From RYN-230 sp963829725 (GTDB taxonomy: Bacteria > Actinomycetota > Actinomycetes > Streptosporangiales > Streptosporangiaceae), in contig CAWHJW010000009.1 of the NCBI GenBank assembly GCA_963829725.1, positions 248,001 through 312,000 on the forward strand: DNA of 64,000 nt, given 5' to 3'. A program made the translations under genes and the position numbers. A model generated the notes under the pieces. The model saw only the letters and a list, made by a program, of their open reading frames with translations. It did not search any database and was not told the origin of the DNA. Shown here piece after piece: positions 17,117 through 26,876 of the stretch (positions are counted from its first letter, which is position 1; every line of letters begins with the position of its first letter).

Positions 17117-18109
17117 ATGGCAGCACCGCTGGACGTCTCGCCGTCCGGGAAACTGGCGCCGGAGGCGCCGCTGGCCGGGGTGAGCGGCCAGGTGATCGAG
17201 GGGCGCTCGCTCGGCCAGATCGCCTGGATGCGGCTGCGCCGGGACAAGGTGGCCATGGCCGGCGGGGTCGTCGTGGTGTTCCTCATCCTGGTCGCGGTCT
17301 TCGGCCCGTTCCTGGTGCAGAATCCAGACACCTACCACGCCAACCTGATCAATCCGACGTTCAGCCGGCCGAACGGGGCGTTCGGCGGGATCAGTCTCGC
17401 CCACCCGTTCGGCGTGGAACCGGTCAACGGCCGGGATGTGCTCAGCCGGGTCGTCAACGGGGCCCGGGTGTCGCTGCTGATCGCGTTCCTGTCCACCGCG
17501 CTGGCGGTCGGCCTCGGGGTGCTGATGGGCGTCATCGCCGGCTACTTCGGCGGCTGGGTGGACGCGGTGATCGCCCGGGCGATGGACGTGTTCCTCGCCT
17601 TCCCGCTGCTGGTATTCGCGATTGCGCTGGTCGGGGTCATCCCGTCGTCGGCGTTCGGGATGTCCGGCAACACGCTGCGGATCGGCCTGCTGGTGTTCGT
17701 GATCGGCTTCTTCGCCTGGCCGTACATGGGGCGGATCATCCGTGGCCAGACCCTGTCGCTGCGGGAGAGGGAGTTCGTCGACGCCGCGCGCAGCATGGGG
17801 GCGCGCGGCCCGTACATCCTGTTCCGCGAGCTGCTGCCCAACCTGGTGGCACCCATCCTCGTCTACACCACCCTGCTGATCCCGACCAACATCCTGTTCG
17901 AGGCGGCGCTGTCCTACCTCGGGGTCGGGATCATCCCGCCCCAGGCCAGCTGGGGCGGGATGCTGTCGGATGCGGTCAACAACGGCTACTGGTCGATCGA
18001 CCCCATGTTCATGATCATTCCTGGCTTGGCCATCTTCATCACGGTGATGGCCTTCAACTTGTTCGGTGACGGGCTACGCGACGCCCTCGACCCGAGAGGC
18101 AGCCGGTAA
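17117..18109 (+). CDS. ABC transporter permease, DppC/OppC type
   Basis: 330 residues. One transmembrane segment near 55-75 (VAMAGGVVVVFLILVAVFGPFLV), a periplasmic loop, then the binding-protein-dependent permease core with FLAFPLLVFAIALVG, GQTLSLREREFVDAARSMGA (the EAA loop that docks on the ATPase) and LPNLVAPILVYTTLLIPTNILFEAALSYLGVG. A family-typical DGLRDALDPR end closes the protein. First gene of a five-gene peptide-type importer; unusually this permease precedes the binding protein. Ribosome site GAGCAGGAGC. Confidence 0.92.
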   Translation: MAAPLDVSPSGKLAPEAPLAGVSGQVIEGRSLGQIAWMRLRRDKVAMAGGVVVVFLILVAVFGPFLVQNPDTYHANLINPTFSRPNGAFGGISLAHPFGVEPVNGRDVLSRVVNGARVSLLIAFLSTALAVGLGVLMGVIAGYFGGWVDAVIARAMDVFLAFPLLVFAIALVGVIPSSAFGMSGNTLRIGLLVFVIGFFAWPYMGRIIRGQTLSLREREFVDAARSMGARGPYILFRELLPNLVAPILVYTTLLIPTNILFEAALSYLGVGIIPPQASWGGMLSDAVNNGYWSIDPMFMIIPGLAIFITVMAFNLFGDGLRDALDPRGSR

Positions 18110-18159
18110 CCCATCTATCCCGGTCGCGCACAACGAATCAGACAGGAGGCGTTCATCCC

Positions 18160-19935
18160 ATGAGGAGACGCAGGACCTTGGGGCTGGCCGCGCTGGGCGC
18201 GGCCGCGGCGCTGGCGCTGGCCGCCTGTGGCGGCAGCAGTGGCAGTGGCAGTGGCAGTGGCGGATCTGGTTCATCATCATCCGCCGGGTTCAACGCGGCC
18301 GTTACCAGCGTGGTCAACCCCTCCACGCACAAGGGCGGCACGCTCGCCTTCGGCGACAGCAGCACCCCGGACTCCACTGACCCAGGCAACACCTACTACG
18401 CCTTCATGTGGAACCTCACCCGGCTGTACACGATGCCGCTGATGACCTACAAGTCCTGCCCCGGCCAGTGCGGCCTGCAGGTCGTCCCCGCCCTGGCCAC
18501 CGGTCCGGGCATCGTCAGCGACAACGGGCTGACCTGGACCTACCACATCCAGCCGGACATCAAGTTCGAGGATGGGACGACGGTCACCTCAGCGGACGTC
18601 AAGTACGCGGTGGAGCGCACGTTCGACCGGGCGAAGCTGCCGCTGGGCCCGAACTACTTCTCGCTGCTGCTGGCCCCGCAGAAGCCGGCCTACCCGGGCC
18701 CCTACACCGACCGGTCCAAGAACCTGATGGGCCTCCAGGCGGTGCAGACGCCGAACGCGACCACGATCGTGTTCCACCTGGCCCGCCCGTTCGCCGACTT
18801 CAACTACGTGGTGGCGATCCCGCAGACCGCCCCGGTGCCGCCGGCCAAGGACACGGGCACGAACTACCAGCTGCACCCGCTGTCCACCGGCCCGTACAAG
18901 TTCCAGAGCTACCAGCTGAACAAGCAGACCACGATGGTGCCGAACACGTACTGGAAGGCGTCCACCGACCCGAACGCCAGCCAGCTGGCCAGCAAGGTCG
19001 TCATCACCTGGAACATGAACGCCAACGACATCGACAACCGGCTGCTCGCGGGCGGCCTGGACGTGGACGCGGCCGGCACCGGCGTGCAGGCGGCCGCCCG
19101 GGCCAAGATCCTGTCCTCACCCACGCTCAAGGCCTCGTCGGACAACCCGATCAGCGGGTTCCTGTGGTTCACCTACATCAACACCAAGGTCGCGCCGCTG
19201 AACAACGTGAACTGCCGGATCGCGGTCGAGTACGCGGCCAACAAGACCAACTACCAGACCGCCTACGGTGGCCCGGTAGCGGGTGGCGCGATCGCCAGCA
19301 CGGTGTCCCCGCCGAACGTCATCGGCCACAAGTCGTTCGACCTCTACGAGGCCACCACCAAGCCCAACGGAGACCTGGCCAAGGCCAAGGCGGCGCTCAA
19401 GGCCTGCGGCCAGCCGAACGGGTTCAGCACCGGGATCGCCTACCGCAGCGACCGGCCCAAGGAAGTCGCGACGGCGCAGGCCCTGCAGGCGTCGCTGGCC
19501 CAGGCGGGCATCAAGCTCTCGCTGCACGGCTACCCGTCCGGCACGTACTACAGCAACTTCGCCGGCGTGCCGAACTACGTGCACTCGCACGGCCTGGGCC
19601 TCGACATCGGCGGCTGGGCACCCGACTGGCCGGACGGTTACGGGTTCTTCGACTTCCTCGCGGCCGGCAACACGATCAGCCCGGCCGGGAACACCAACAT
19701 CGAGGAACTCAACGACCCGAAGGTCAACGAGTGGCTGAGCAAGATGGCCACCACCACCGACGCGACGACCCGCAACTCCTACACCGCGCAGATCGACATG
19801 CAGATCATGAAGGACGCGGCGATCCTGCCGGGGGTGTACGCCAAGTCGCTGCTCTACCGCAGCCCGAACCTGACCAACGTCTACGTCCAGCCCTACTACG
19901 GCATGTACAACTACGCCGTGCTGGGCCTCAAGTAG
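18160..19935 (+). CDS. ABC transporter substrate-binding lipoprotein (peptide/opine family 5)
   Basis: 591 residues. Lipoprotein signal peptide: RRRR n-region, Ala/Leu-rich core, lipobox LAAC near residue 22, then a flexible Ser-Gly linker encoded by GGCAGT repeats. The body is a family 5 solute-binding protein (GLTWTYHIQPDIKFEDGTTVTSADVKYAVERTFD; STGPYKFQSYQ; PDWPDGYGFFDFL). Anchored outside the membrane, it captures oligopeptides or similar solutes for the flanking permeases. A 13-bp hairpin follows its stop codon, which would favour its expression over the downstream genes. The ligand cannot be predicted. Confidence 0.92.
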   Translation: MRRRRTLGLAALGAAAALALAACGGSSGSGSGSGGSGSSSSAGFNAAVTSVVNPSTHKGGTLAFGDSSTPDSTDPGNTYYAFMWNLTRLYTMPLMTYKSCPGQCGLQVVPALATGPGIVSDNGLTWTYHIQPDIKFEDGTTVTSADVKYAVERTFDRAKLPLGPNYFSLLLAPQKPAYPGPYTDRSKNLMGLQAVQTPNATTIVFHLARPFADFNYVVAIPQTAPVPPAKDTGTNYQLHPLSTGPYKFQSYQLNKQTTMVPNTYWKASTDPNASQLASKVVITWNMNANDIDNRLLAGGLDVDAAGTGVQAAARAKILSSPTLKASSDNPISGFLWFTYINTKVAPLNNVNCRIAVEYAANKTNYQTAYGGPVAGGAIASTVSPPNVIGHKSFDLYEATTKPNGDLAKAKAALKACGQPNGFSTGIAYRSDRPKEVATAQALQASLAQAGIKLSLHGYPSGTYYSNFAGVPNYVHSHGLGLDIGGWAPDWPDGYGFFDFLAAGNTISPAGNTNIEELNDPKVNEWLSKMATTTDATTRNSYTAQIDMQIMKDAAILPGVYAKSLLYRSPNLTNVYVQPYYGMYNYAVLGLK

Positions 19936-19954
19936 CCGGGGAGAAAGTGAGGAG

Positions 19955-20007
19955 GCCGGTGCCCGGCCGGGGCTCTGCTTACGGGCAGGGGCCCGCCGGG
20001 CACCGGC
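19955..20007 (+). terminator. 13-bp stem hairpin between binding protein and second permease
   Basis: GCCGGTGCCCGGC at 19955-19967 pairs exactly with GCCGGGCACCGGC at 19995-20007 across a 27-base loop. No T-tract follows. As the operon continues 10 bases later, it is more likely a partial attenuator or mRNA-stabilising stem than a full terminator. Confidence 0.6.
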
Positions 20008-20017
20008 GCCGCGCACC

Positions 20018-21025
20018 GTGATCACATTCATCATCCGGCGGCTGATCGCCACCGTGTTCCTGCTGATCGTGGTCAGCATGATCACGTTCGCCATCTTCTT
20101 CCTCATCCCGAGGCTGGCCGGGCAGAACTCCTACCAGCTCGCCACCCAGTACGTGGGGCGCAACCCGGACCGGGCGGCGGTGCTGGCCATCGAGGCCCAG
20201 CTCGGCCTGGACAAGCCGATCTACGCGCAGTACGGCACCTTCCTGAAGGGGATCGTGGCCGGCGCCCACTACAACAGCGGGACCAGCACCCTGTACTGCC
20301 CGCCGCCCTGCTTCGGCTACTCCTTCAAGACCCAGCAGCCGGTCTGGCCGCAGATGGTCAGCGACATTCCGGTGACCCTCTCGCTGGCCATCGGCGCGGC
20401 CGTGCTCTGGCTGGTCGGCGGGGTGGCCATCGGCGTCATCTCGGCGCTGCGCCGGGGCAGCCTGTTCGACCGGTTCTCCATGGGCATCGCGCTGGCCGGG
20501 GTGTCGCTGCCCATCTTCTTCACCGGGCTGCTCTCCCTGGCCCTGTTCAGTTACAAGTGGCCCATCTTCCCGAACGTCACGTTCGTGCCATTTACCCAGA
20601 ACCCGCTGCTGTGGGCGCGCAACCTGGTGCTGCCGTGGGTCTGCCTGGCGTTTCTGTACGCCGCGCTCTATGCCCGGCTGACCCGGGCAGGCATGCTGGA
20701 GACGATGAGCGAGGACTACATCCGGACGGCCCGGGCCAAGGGGCTGCCGGAGCGGACCGTGATCTTCAAGCACGGGCTGCGCGCGGCGCTGACCCCGATC
20801 GTGACCATCTTCGGCATGGATCTGGGCCTGCTGCTAGGCGGCGCGATCATTACGGAGGTGACGTTCTCCCTGCACGGTCTGGGCCTGTTCACCGTGGAGG
20901 CGGTGCAGAACCAGGACCTGCCGGAGATCCTCGGCGTCACCATGCTCACCGCGTTCTTCGTGGTGCTGGCCAACCTGGTGGTGGATGTGCTATACGCCTT
21001 CGTAGACCCGAGGGTGAGGCGCTGA
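20018..21025 (+). CDS. ABC transporter permease, DppB/OppB type
   Basis: 335 residues. N-terminal segment FIIRRLIATVFLLIVVSMITFAIFFLIPRL, then the permease core: SLAIGAAVLWLVGGVAIGVISA, ARLTRAGMLETMSEDYIRTARAKGLPE (EAA loop) and the family end LTAFFVVLANLVVDVLYAFVDPRVR. Pairs with the DppC-type subunit to form the channel. GTG start 10 bases after the hairpin. Its stop overlaps the start of the ATPase gene (TGATG). Confidence 0.92.
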   Translation: MITFIIRRLIATVFLLIVVSMITFAIFFLIPRLAGQNSYQLATQYVGRNPDRAAVLAIEAQLGLDKPIYAQYGTFLKGIVAGAHYNSGTSTLYCPPPCFGYSFKTQQPVWPQMVSDIPVTLSLAIGAAVLWLVGGVAIGVISALRRGSLFDRFSMGIALAGVSLPIFFTGLLSLALFSYKWPIFPNVTFVPFTQNPLLWARNLVLPWVCLAFLYAALYARLTRAGMLETMSEDYIRTARAKGLPERTVIFKHGLRAALTPIVTIFGMDLGLLLGGAIITEVTFSLHGLGLFTVEAVQNQDLPEILGVTMLTAFFVVLANLVVDVLYAFVDPRVRR

Positions 21026-22109
21026 TGGCCGAGCCCCTGCTCGACGTGCGGGACCTGCGCATCCATTTCCCCACTGACGACGGCCTGGTCCGGGCGGTGG
21101 ACGGCGTGTCGTTCCGGCTGGAGCGCGGCCGCACCCTGGGCATCGTGGGGGAATCCGGCTCCGGCAAGAGCGTTACCAGCCTGAGCATCATGGGCCTGCA
21201 CCACGGCAGCAACGCGCAGATCAGCGGGCACATCCAGCTGGACGGCGAGGAACTGGTCGGGGCGTCGGCCACCCGGATTCGCGAGCTGCGCGGCAGCAAG
21301 ATGGCGATGATCTTCCAGGACCCGCTGTCCGCGCTGCACCCGTTGTACACCGTCGGCGCGCAGATCGCCGAGGCCTACCTGGTGCACAACCAGGTCGGCA
21401 AGAAGGAAGCCCGGCGGCACGCGATCGAGATGCTGGGCCGGGTCGGCATCCCACAGCCGGCCACCCGGGCAGACGACTACCCGCACCAGTTCTCCGGCGG
21501 GATGCGGCAGCGGGCCATGATCGCGATGGCGCTGTCCTGCGACCCGGAACTGCTCATCGCCGACGAGCCGACCACCGCACTGGACGTGACGGTGCAGGCA
21601 CAGATCCTCGACCTCATCTGGGACCTGCAGCAGGAGTACCACTCGGCGGTCATCATCATCACCCACGACCTGGGCGTGGTGGCCGAGCTGTCCGACGACA
21701 TCCTGGTCATGTACGCGGGCCGGATGGCCGAGTACGGCAGCGCCGAGGACCTCTTCGATGAGCCCGGCCACCCGTACACCTGGGGGCTGCTCGCGTCGAT
21801 GCCGCGGCTCGACGAGGCGCGGCTGGAGCGGCTGGTCCCGATCAAGGGCACCCCGCCCAGCCTGATCAACGTCCCGCCGGGCTGCCCGTTCCACCCCCGG
21901 TGCCGGTACGCCGGCCTGACCGGCGGCCGCAGCCAGGACGAGGTGCCCGTGCTGCGCGACATCGCCCCGGGGCACCGGGTGGCCTGCCACCTCACCGCCG
22001 AGCAGCGCCGCACCATGCGCGCCGCCCCCGGGTTCGCGGAAGCCGGGGCGGCGGAAGCCGGGGCGGCGGAAGCCGGGGCGGCCGCCTCGCCGATCACCGG
22101 AGGAGACGC

Positions 22110-22113
<4 letters not shown>
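21025..22113 (+). CDS. ABC transporter ATP-binding protein, DppD/OppD type
   Basis: 362 residues. Walker A GESGSGKSVTSLS, Q-loop in MIFQDPLSALHP, signature FSGGMRQR, Walker B LLIADEPTTALD, H-loop IITHDLG, and the oligopeptide transporter C-terminal motif with conserved cysteines (PPGCPFHPRCRYA ... VACHL). The C-terminus ends in three copies of a 15-bp repeat encoding AEAGA units, which look like recent slippage and lie outside the fold. Overlaps the preceding permease by 1 base and the next ATPase by 4 (GTGA). Confidence 0.93.
22036..22080 (+). repeat. three perfect 15-bp tandem repeats in the DppD-type gene
   Basis: Unit GCGGAAGCCGGGGCG at 22036-22050, 22051-22065 and 22066-22080, in frame, encoding an Ala/Glu/Gly tail (AEAGA). 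Perfect identity suggests a recent expansion. Confidence 0.9.
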
Positions 22114-23162
<1,049 letters not shown>

Positions 23163-23231
23163 GTCCGCCCGCCCGGGGCACCCCCGCAGGTGTGCGACGA
23201 TGGGGAGAGAACGCTGCCGAGGGGAGCGGTC

Positions 23232-23721
23232 ATGACCTACAACGAGTTCCCGTGGCTGCCACTGTGCGGCGGGCTGACCCTCCTCGGTCTGATCGCCAGC
23301 TGGCTGATCTGGCGGCGCCGCGGCGCGGCCGCCGGGCTCTTCGCCCTGGCCTGGTCACTGATCCCGCTGGCCGCCTACCTGACCAAGGCCGTCCGGATGC
23401 TGTGGCAGATCGGCTCGGCCATCGCCAGCTTCGCCACGGCCCTGGTGCTGTCCCCGCAGGTCTGGTCGGGCGTGGCGGTGACCGCGCTGATCGTCGTGCT
23501 GTTCGTGGTCTCGGGCCGGATGCGGCGCAGCCGGCGCCGCAAGGCCAGGTCCACGGCGGCGGGGGCGGGCAGCAGCGGGCCGCGGGGAACGGGCCAGCGG
23601 GGCCCGGGGCAGGCGGCCGCCCCGCCGCCCGGGAAGGCGCTCAAGCCGGCCAAGGCCAAGGCAGCGACCCCGGCCGACGAGGACTTCGGCGAGGTCGCCG
23701 ACATCCTCAAGCGGCACGGCA

Positions 23722-23729
<8 letters not shown>
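23232..23729 (+). CDS. small conserved membrane protein (function unknown)
   Basis: 165 residues. Starts at the ATG at 23232 behind GAGGGGAG; the frame is open further upstream but a start there would lack a ribosome site. Three hydrophobic segments (about 8-25, 34-50 and 70-95), then a long basic Ala/Pro/Lys tail ending ADEDFGEVADILKRHGIS. The tail is likely cytoplasmic (RRSRRRKAR after the last helix). Its place next to the nuclease and trmI matches mycobacterial Rv2120c, from memory. No catalytic motif is visible. Its last 8 bases overlap the nuclease gene on the other strand. Confidence 0.75.
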
Positions 23730-24603
<874 letters not shown>

Positions 24604-24610
24604 GCCTGGG

Positions 24611-24616
24611 AGGCTA
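24611..24616 (-). promoter_or_regulatory. -10 element of a probable leaderless nuclease promoter
   Basis: TAGCCT on the minus strand, 7 bases before the ATG at 24603. Confidence 0.5.
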
Positions 24617-24699
24617 GGGCACGCATCCGACAGTTGCCCGGCTTTGCGGCCGGCGTGCGGCCGGCGCGGCGGGCGCCGCCACCGGGGTCGCGCAGCACG

Positions 24700-24705
24700 T
24701 AGCAT
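24700..24705 (+). promoter_or_regulatory. -10 element before the M50 protease gene
   Basis: TAGCAT, 7 bases before the GTG at 24713; no Shine-Dalgarno sequence. Confidence 0.5.
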
Positions 24706-24712
24706 CAACCTT

Positions 24713-25852
24713 GTGGCAGGCACACCGCCGGCGAAGAGTGCACCGCAGGGCCCGAACCCGGGAGTCCGGATCGCGCGGCCCTTCGGGATCCCGGTCTACA
24801 TTTCGCCCTACTGGTTCCTCATCGCCGGCATATTCATCCTGCTGTACGCGAACAGCCCGGTGGTGGCGGCCTCTAGCGGCGTGCGCTACCTGGTGGCCGC
24901 CGCGTTCGTCGTGCTGCTGTACGTCTCGGTGCTGGCGCACGAGCTGAGCCATTCCCTGGTGGCCCGCGGGTTCGGGCTGCCGGTGCGCCGCATCCTGCTC
25001 TACCCGCTCGGCGGATTCTCCGAGATCGAGCAGGAGCCGCCCACCCCGGGCCGGGAGTTCCTGGTCTCGGCGGCCGGCCCGGTGCTGTCGCTGGTGCTGG
25101 CCGCGATCGGCTACGGCATCCTGCTCACGATCTCCCTGCGCGGGCTGCCCGAGCTGCTGATCCAGCAGCTGGTCTGGGCCAACGTGCTGGTCGGCCTGTT
25201 CAACCTGCTGCCCGGGCTGCCCCTGGACGGCGGCCGGATGCTGCGGGCCGGGGTGTGGAAGGTCACCAGCAGGCCGGCCACGGGCACCGTGGTGGCGGCC
25301 TGGGCAGGCCGGGTGCTGGCCGTGGCCGTGCTGGTGATCCCGCTGGTCATGCTGACCAGGGCGGGCGGCCGGGTGCAGATCTTCGACGTAGTCTGGCTCG
25401 GGGTCATCGCCGCCTTCATGTGGACCGGCGCGACCCAGTCGCTGCGGGCCACCCGGGTCCGGGAGCGGCTGCCGCGGCTGCAGGCCAGGACGCTGGCCCG
25501 GCGCGCCATCCCCATTCCCGCCTCGCTCCCGCTGGCGGAGGCGATCCGCCGGGCCGACGAGGCCGGGGCGCGGGCCCTGGTCGTGGTGGATCATGAGGAC
25601 AAGCCGATCGCGATCGTGAACGAGAACGCGGTGATGGCGGTGCCGCCGCAACGGCGCCCCTGGGTGGACGCCGGGTCGCTGGCCCGGACCATCGACCCTG
25701 GCCTGGTGCTGCCCGCCGACCTGTCCGGGATGGCCCTGCTGGACGCGGTGCGCCGCGCCCCGGCCACCGAGTACCTGCTGGTGGAACCGTCCGGGCAGGT
25801 TTTCGGGGTGCTGGCGGCCAGCGATCTTGACCACGCCTTCGCGGGTGTCTGA
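24713..25852 (+). CDS. site-2 protease (M50 family) with CBS domains
   Basis: 379 residues. Membrane-embedded zinc protease: transmembrane segments at about 30-50 and 60-85, zinc motif HELSH in the second, LVSAAGPVLSLVLA, and the third ligand in LPGLPLDGGRML. The C-terminal ~120 residues are CBS-like (ARRAIPIPASLPLAEAIRRADEAGARALVVVDHEDKPIAIVNE), suggesting control by a nucleotide ligand. Family members cleave anti-sigma factors or membrane regulators; the target here is not evident. trmI starts 22 bases after the stop. Confidence 0.9.
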   Translation: MAGTPPAKSAPQGPNPGVRIARPFGIPVYISPYWFLIAGIFILLYANSPVVAASSGVRYLVAAAFVVLLYVSVLAHELSHSLVARGFGLPVRRILLYPLGGFSEIEQEPPTPGREFLVSAAGPVLSLVLAAIGYGILLTISLRGLPELLIQQLVWANVLVGLFNLLPGLPLDGGRMLRAGVWKVTSRPATGTVVAAWAGRVLAVAVLVIPLVMLTRAGGRVQIFDVVWLGVIAAFMWTGATQSLRATRVRERLPRLQARTLARRAIPIPASLPLAEAIRRADEAGARALVVVDHEDKPIAIVNENAVMAVPPQRRPWVDAGSLARTIDPGLVLPADLSGMALLDAVRRAPATEYLLVEPSGQVFGVLAASDLDHAFAGV

Positions 25853-25861
25853 TGCCGGGGC

Positions 25862-25867
25862 TACCCT
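25862..25867 (+). promoter_or_regulatory. -10 element before trmI
   Basis: TACCCT, 7 bases before the GTG at 25875; supports that start over the TTG at 25827 and the GTG at 25845. Confidence 0.45.
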
Positions 25868-25874
25868 GTCCGGC

Positions 25875-26783
25875 GTGATCCGTCAGCGCCGCGGCCCGTT
25901 CGGCCCAGGAGACCAGGTACAGCTCACCGACCCCAAGGGACGCAAGCACATGGTGCTGCTGGCCGAGGGCCGGACCTTCCACACCCACCGGGGCGGAGTC
26001 GCCCACGACGACCTGATCGGCCACCCGGAGGGCAGCGTGGTGCAGTCCTCGGGCGGCACCCCCTACGTGGCGCTGCGCCCGCTGCTGGCCGACTTCACGC
26101 TGTCCATGTCCCGGGGCGCGGCGGTGGTCTACCCGAAGGACGCGGCGCAGATCATCGCCCTGGCGGACATGTTCCCCGGAGCCCGGGTGCTGGAGGCGGG
26201 CGCCGGGTCCGGCGCGTTGTCCTGCTGGCTGCTGCGCGCGGTGGGCACCGAGGGCCGCCTGGTCTCCTACGAGCGCCGGGCGGATTTCGCCGGGATCGCC
26301 GCCGCGAATGTGGAGCGATTTTTCGGCGGCCCGCATCCCGCGTGGGACCTGCGGGTAGGCGACCTGGCTGAGCTGCCGCTGGACCCGGCGGAGCCGCCTG
26401 GCGGTCCCGCGGTTAACGCGGGCGGCGGACCAGCGGATAGTTTCGACAGGGTGGTACTGGACATGCTCGCGCCATGGGAGTTCATCACGGTGGCCGCGGC
26501 CGCGCTGACCGGCGGCGGGGTACTGTGCTGCTACGTGGCCACGGTCACCCAGCTGTCCAGGGCCGTGGAAACGATCCGGGAGCACGGCGGCTTCGACGAG
26601 CCGGCCGCCTGGGAGTCGATGGTCCGCGGCTGGCACGCCGAGGGGCTGGCCGTGCGGCCCGAGCACCGTATGGTCGGGCACACCGGATTCCTGATCACGG
26701 CCCGGCGGCTCGCACCCGGCGCCGTGGCGCCAGCACGCCGGCGACGGCCGGCGAAGGCTTCCCGCGGGGAGCCTGATCAGTGA
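25875..26783 (+). CDS. trmI: tRNA (adenine-58-N1)-methyltransferase
   Basis: Makes m1A58 in the T-loop of tRNAs. 302 residues, homologous to mycobacterial Rv2118c: RRGPFGPGDQVQLTDPKGRKH, then FHTHRGGVAHDDLIG, RPLLADFTLSMSRGAAVVYPKDAAQI, the SAM-binding VLEAGAGSGALSCWLLRAVG, VLDMLAPWE and CYVATVTQLSRAVE. The start at 25875 gives the N-terminal length of the mycobacterial protein. There is a short Gly/Ala insert before DRVVLDM. Usually adjacent to mpa, as here. Confidence 0.92.
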   Translation: MIRQRRGPFGPGDQVQLTDPKGRKHMVLLAEGRTFHTHRGGVAHDDLIGHPEGSVVQSSGGTPYVALRPLLADFTLSMSRGAAVVYPKDAAQIIALADMFPGARVLEAGAGSGALSCWLLRAVGTEGRLVSYERRADFAGIAAANVERFFGGPHPAWDLRVGDLAELPLDPAEPPGGPAVNAGGGPADSFDRVVLDMLAPWEFITVAAAALTGGGVLCCYVATVTQLSRAVETIREHGGFDEPAAWESMVRGWHAEGLAVRPEHRMVGHTGFLITARRLAPGAVAPARRRRPAKASRGEPDQ

Positions 26784-26876
26784 CAATGTCAGCGGGCAGG
26801 CGGCACGACGAGGTTACGCCAGGGCCACGGATAGGTAGGGTCTAAGTGAAGTCTGCTCTCGGAAGGGGGTGGGGGC

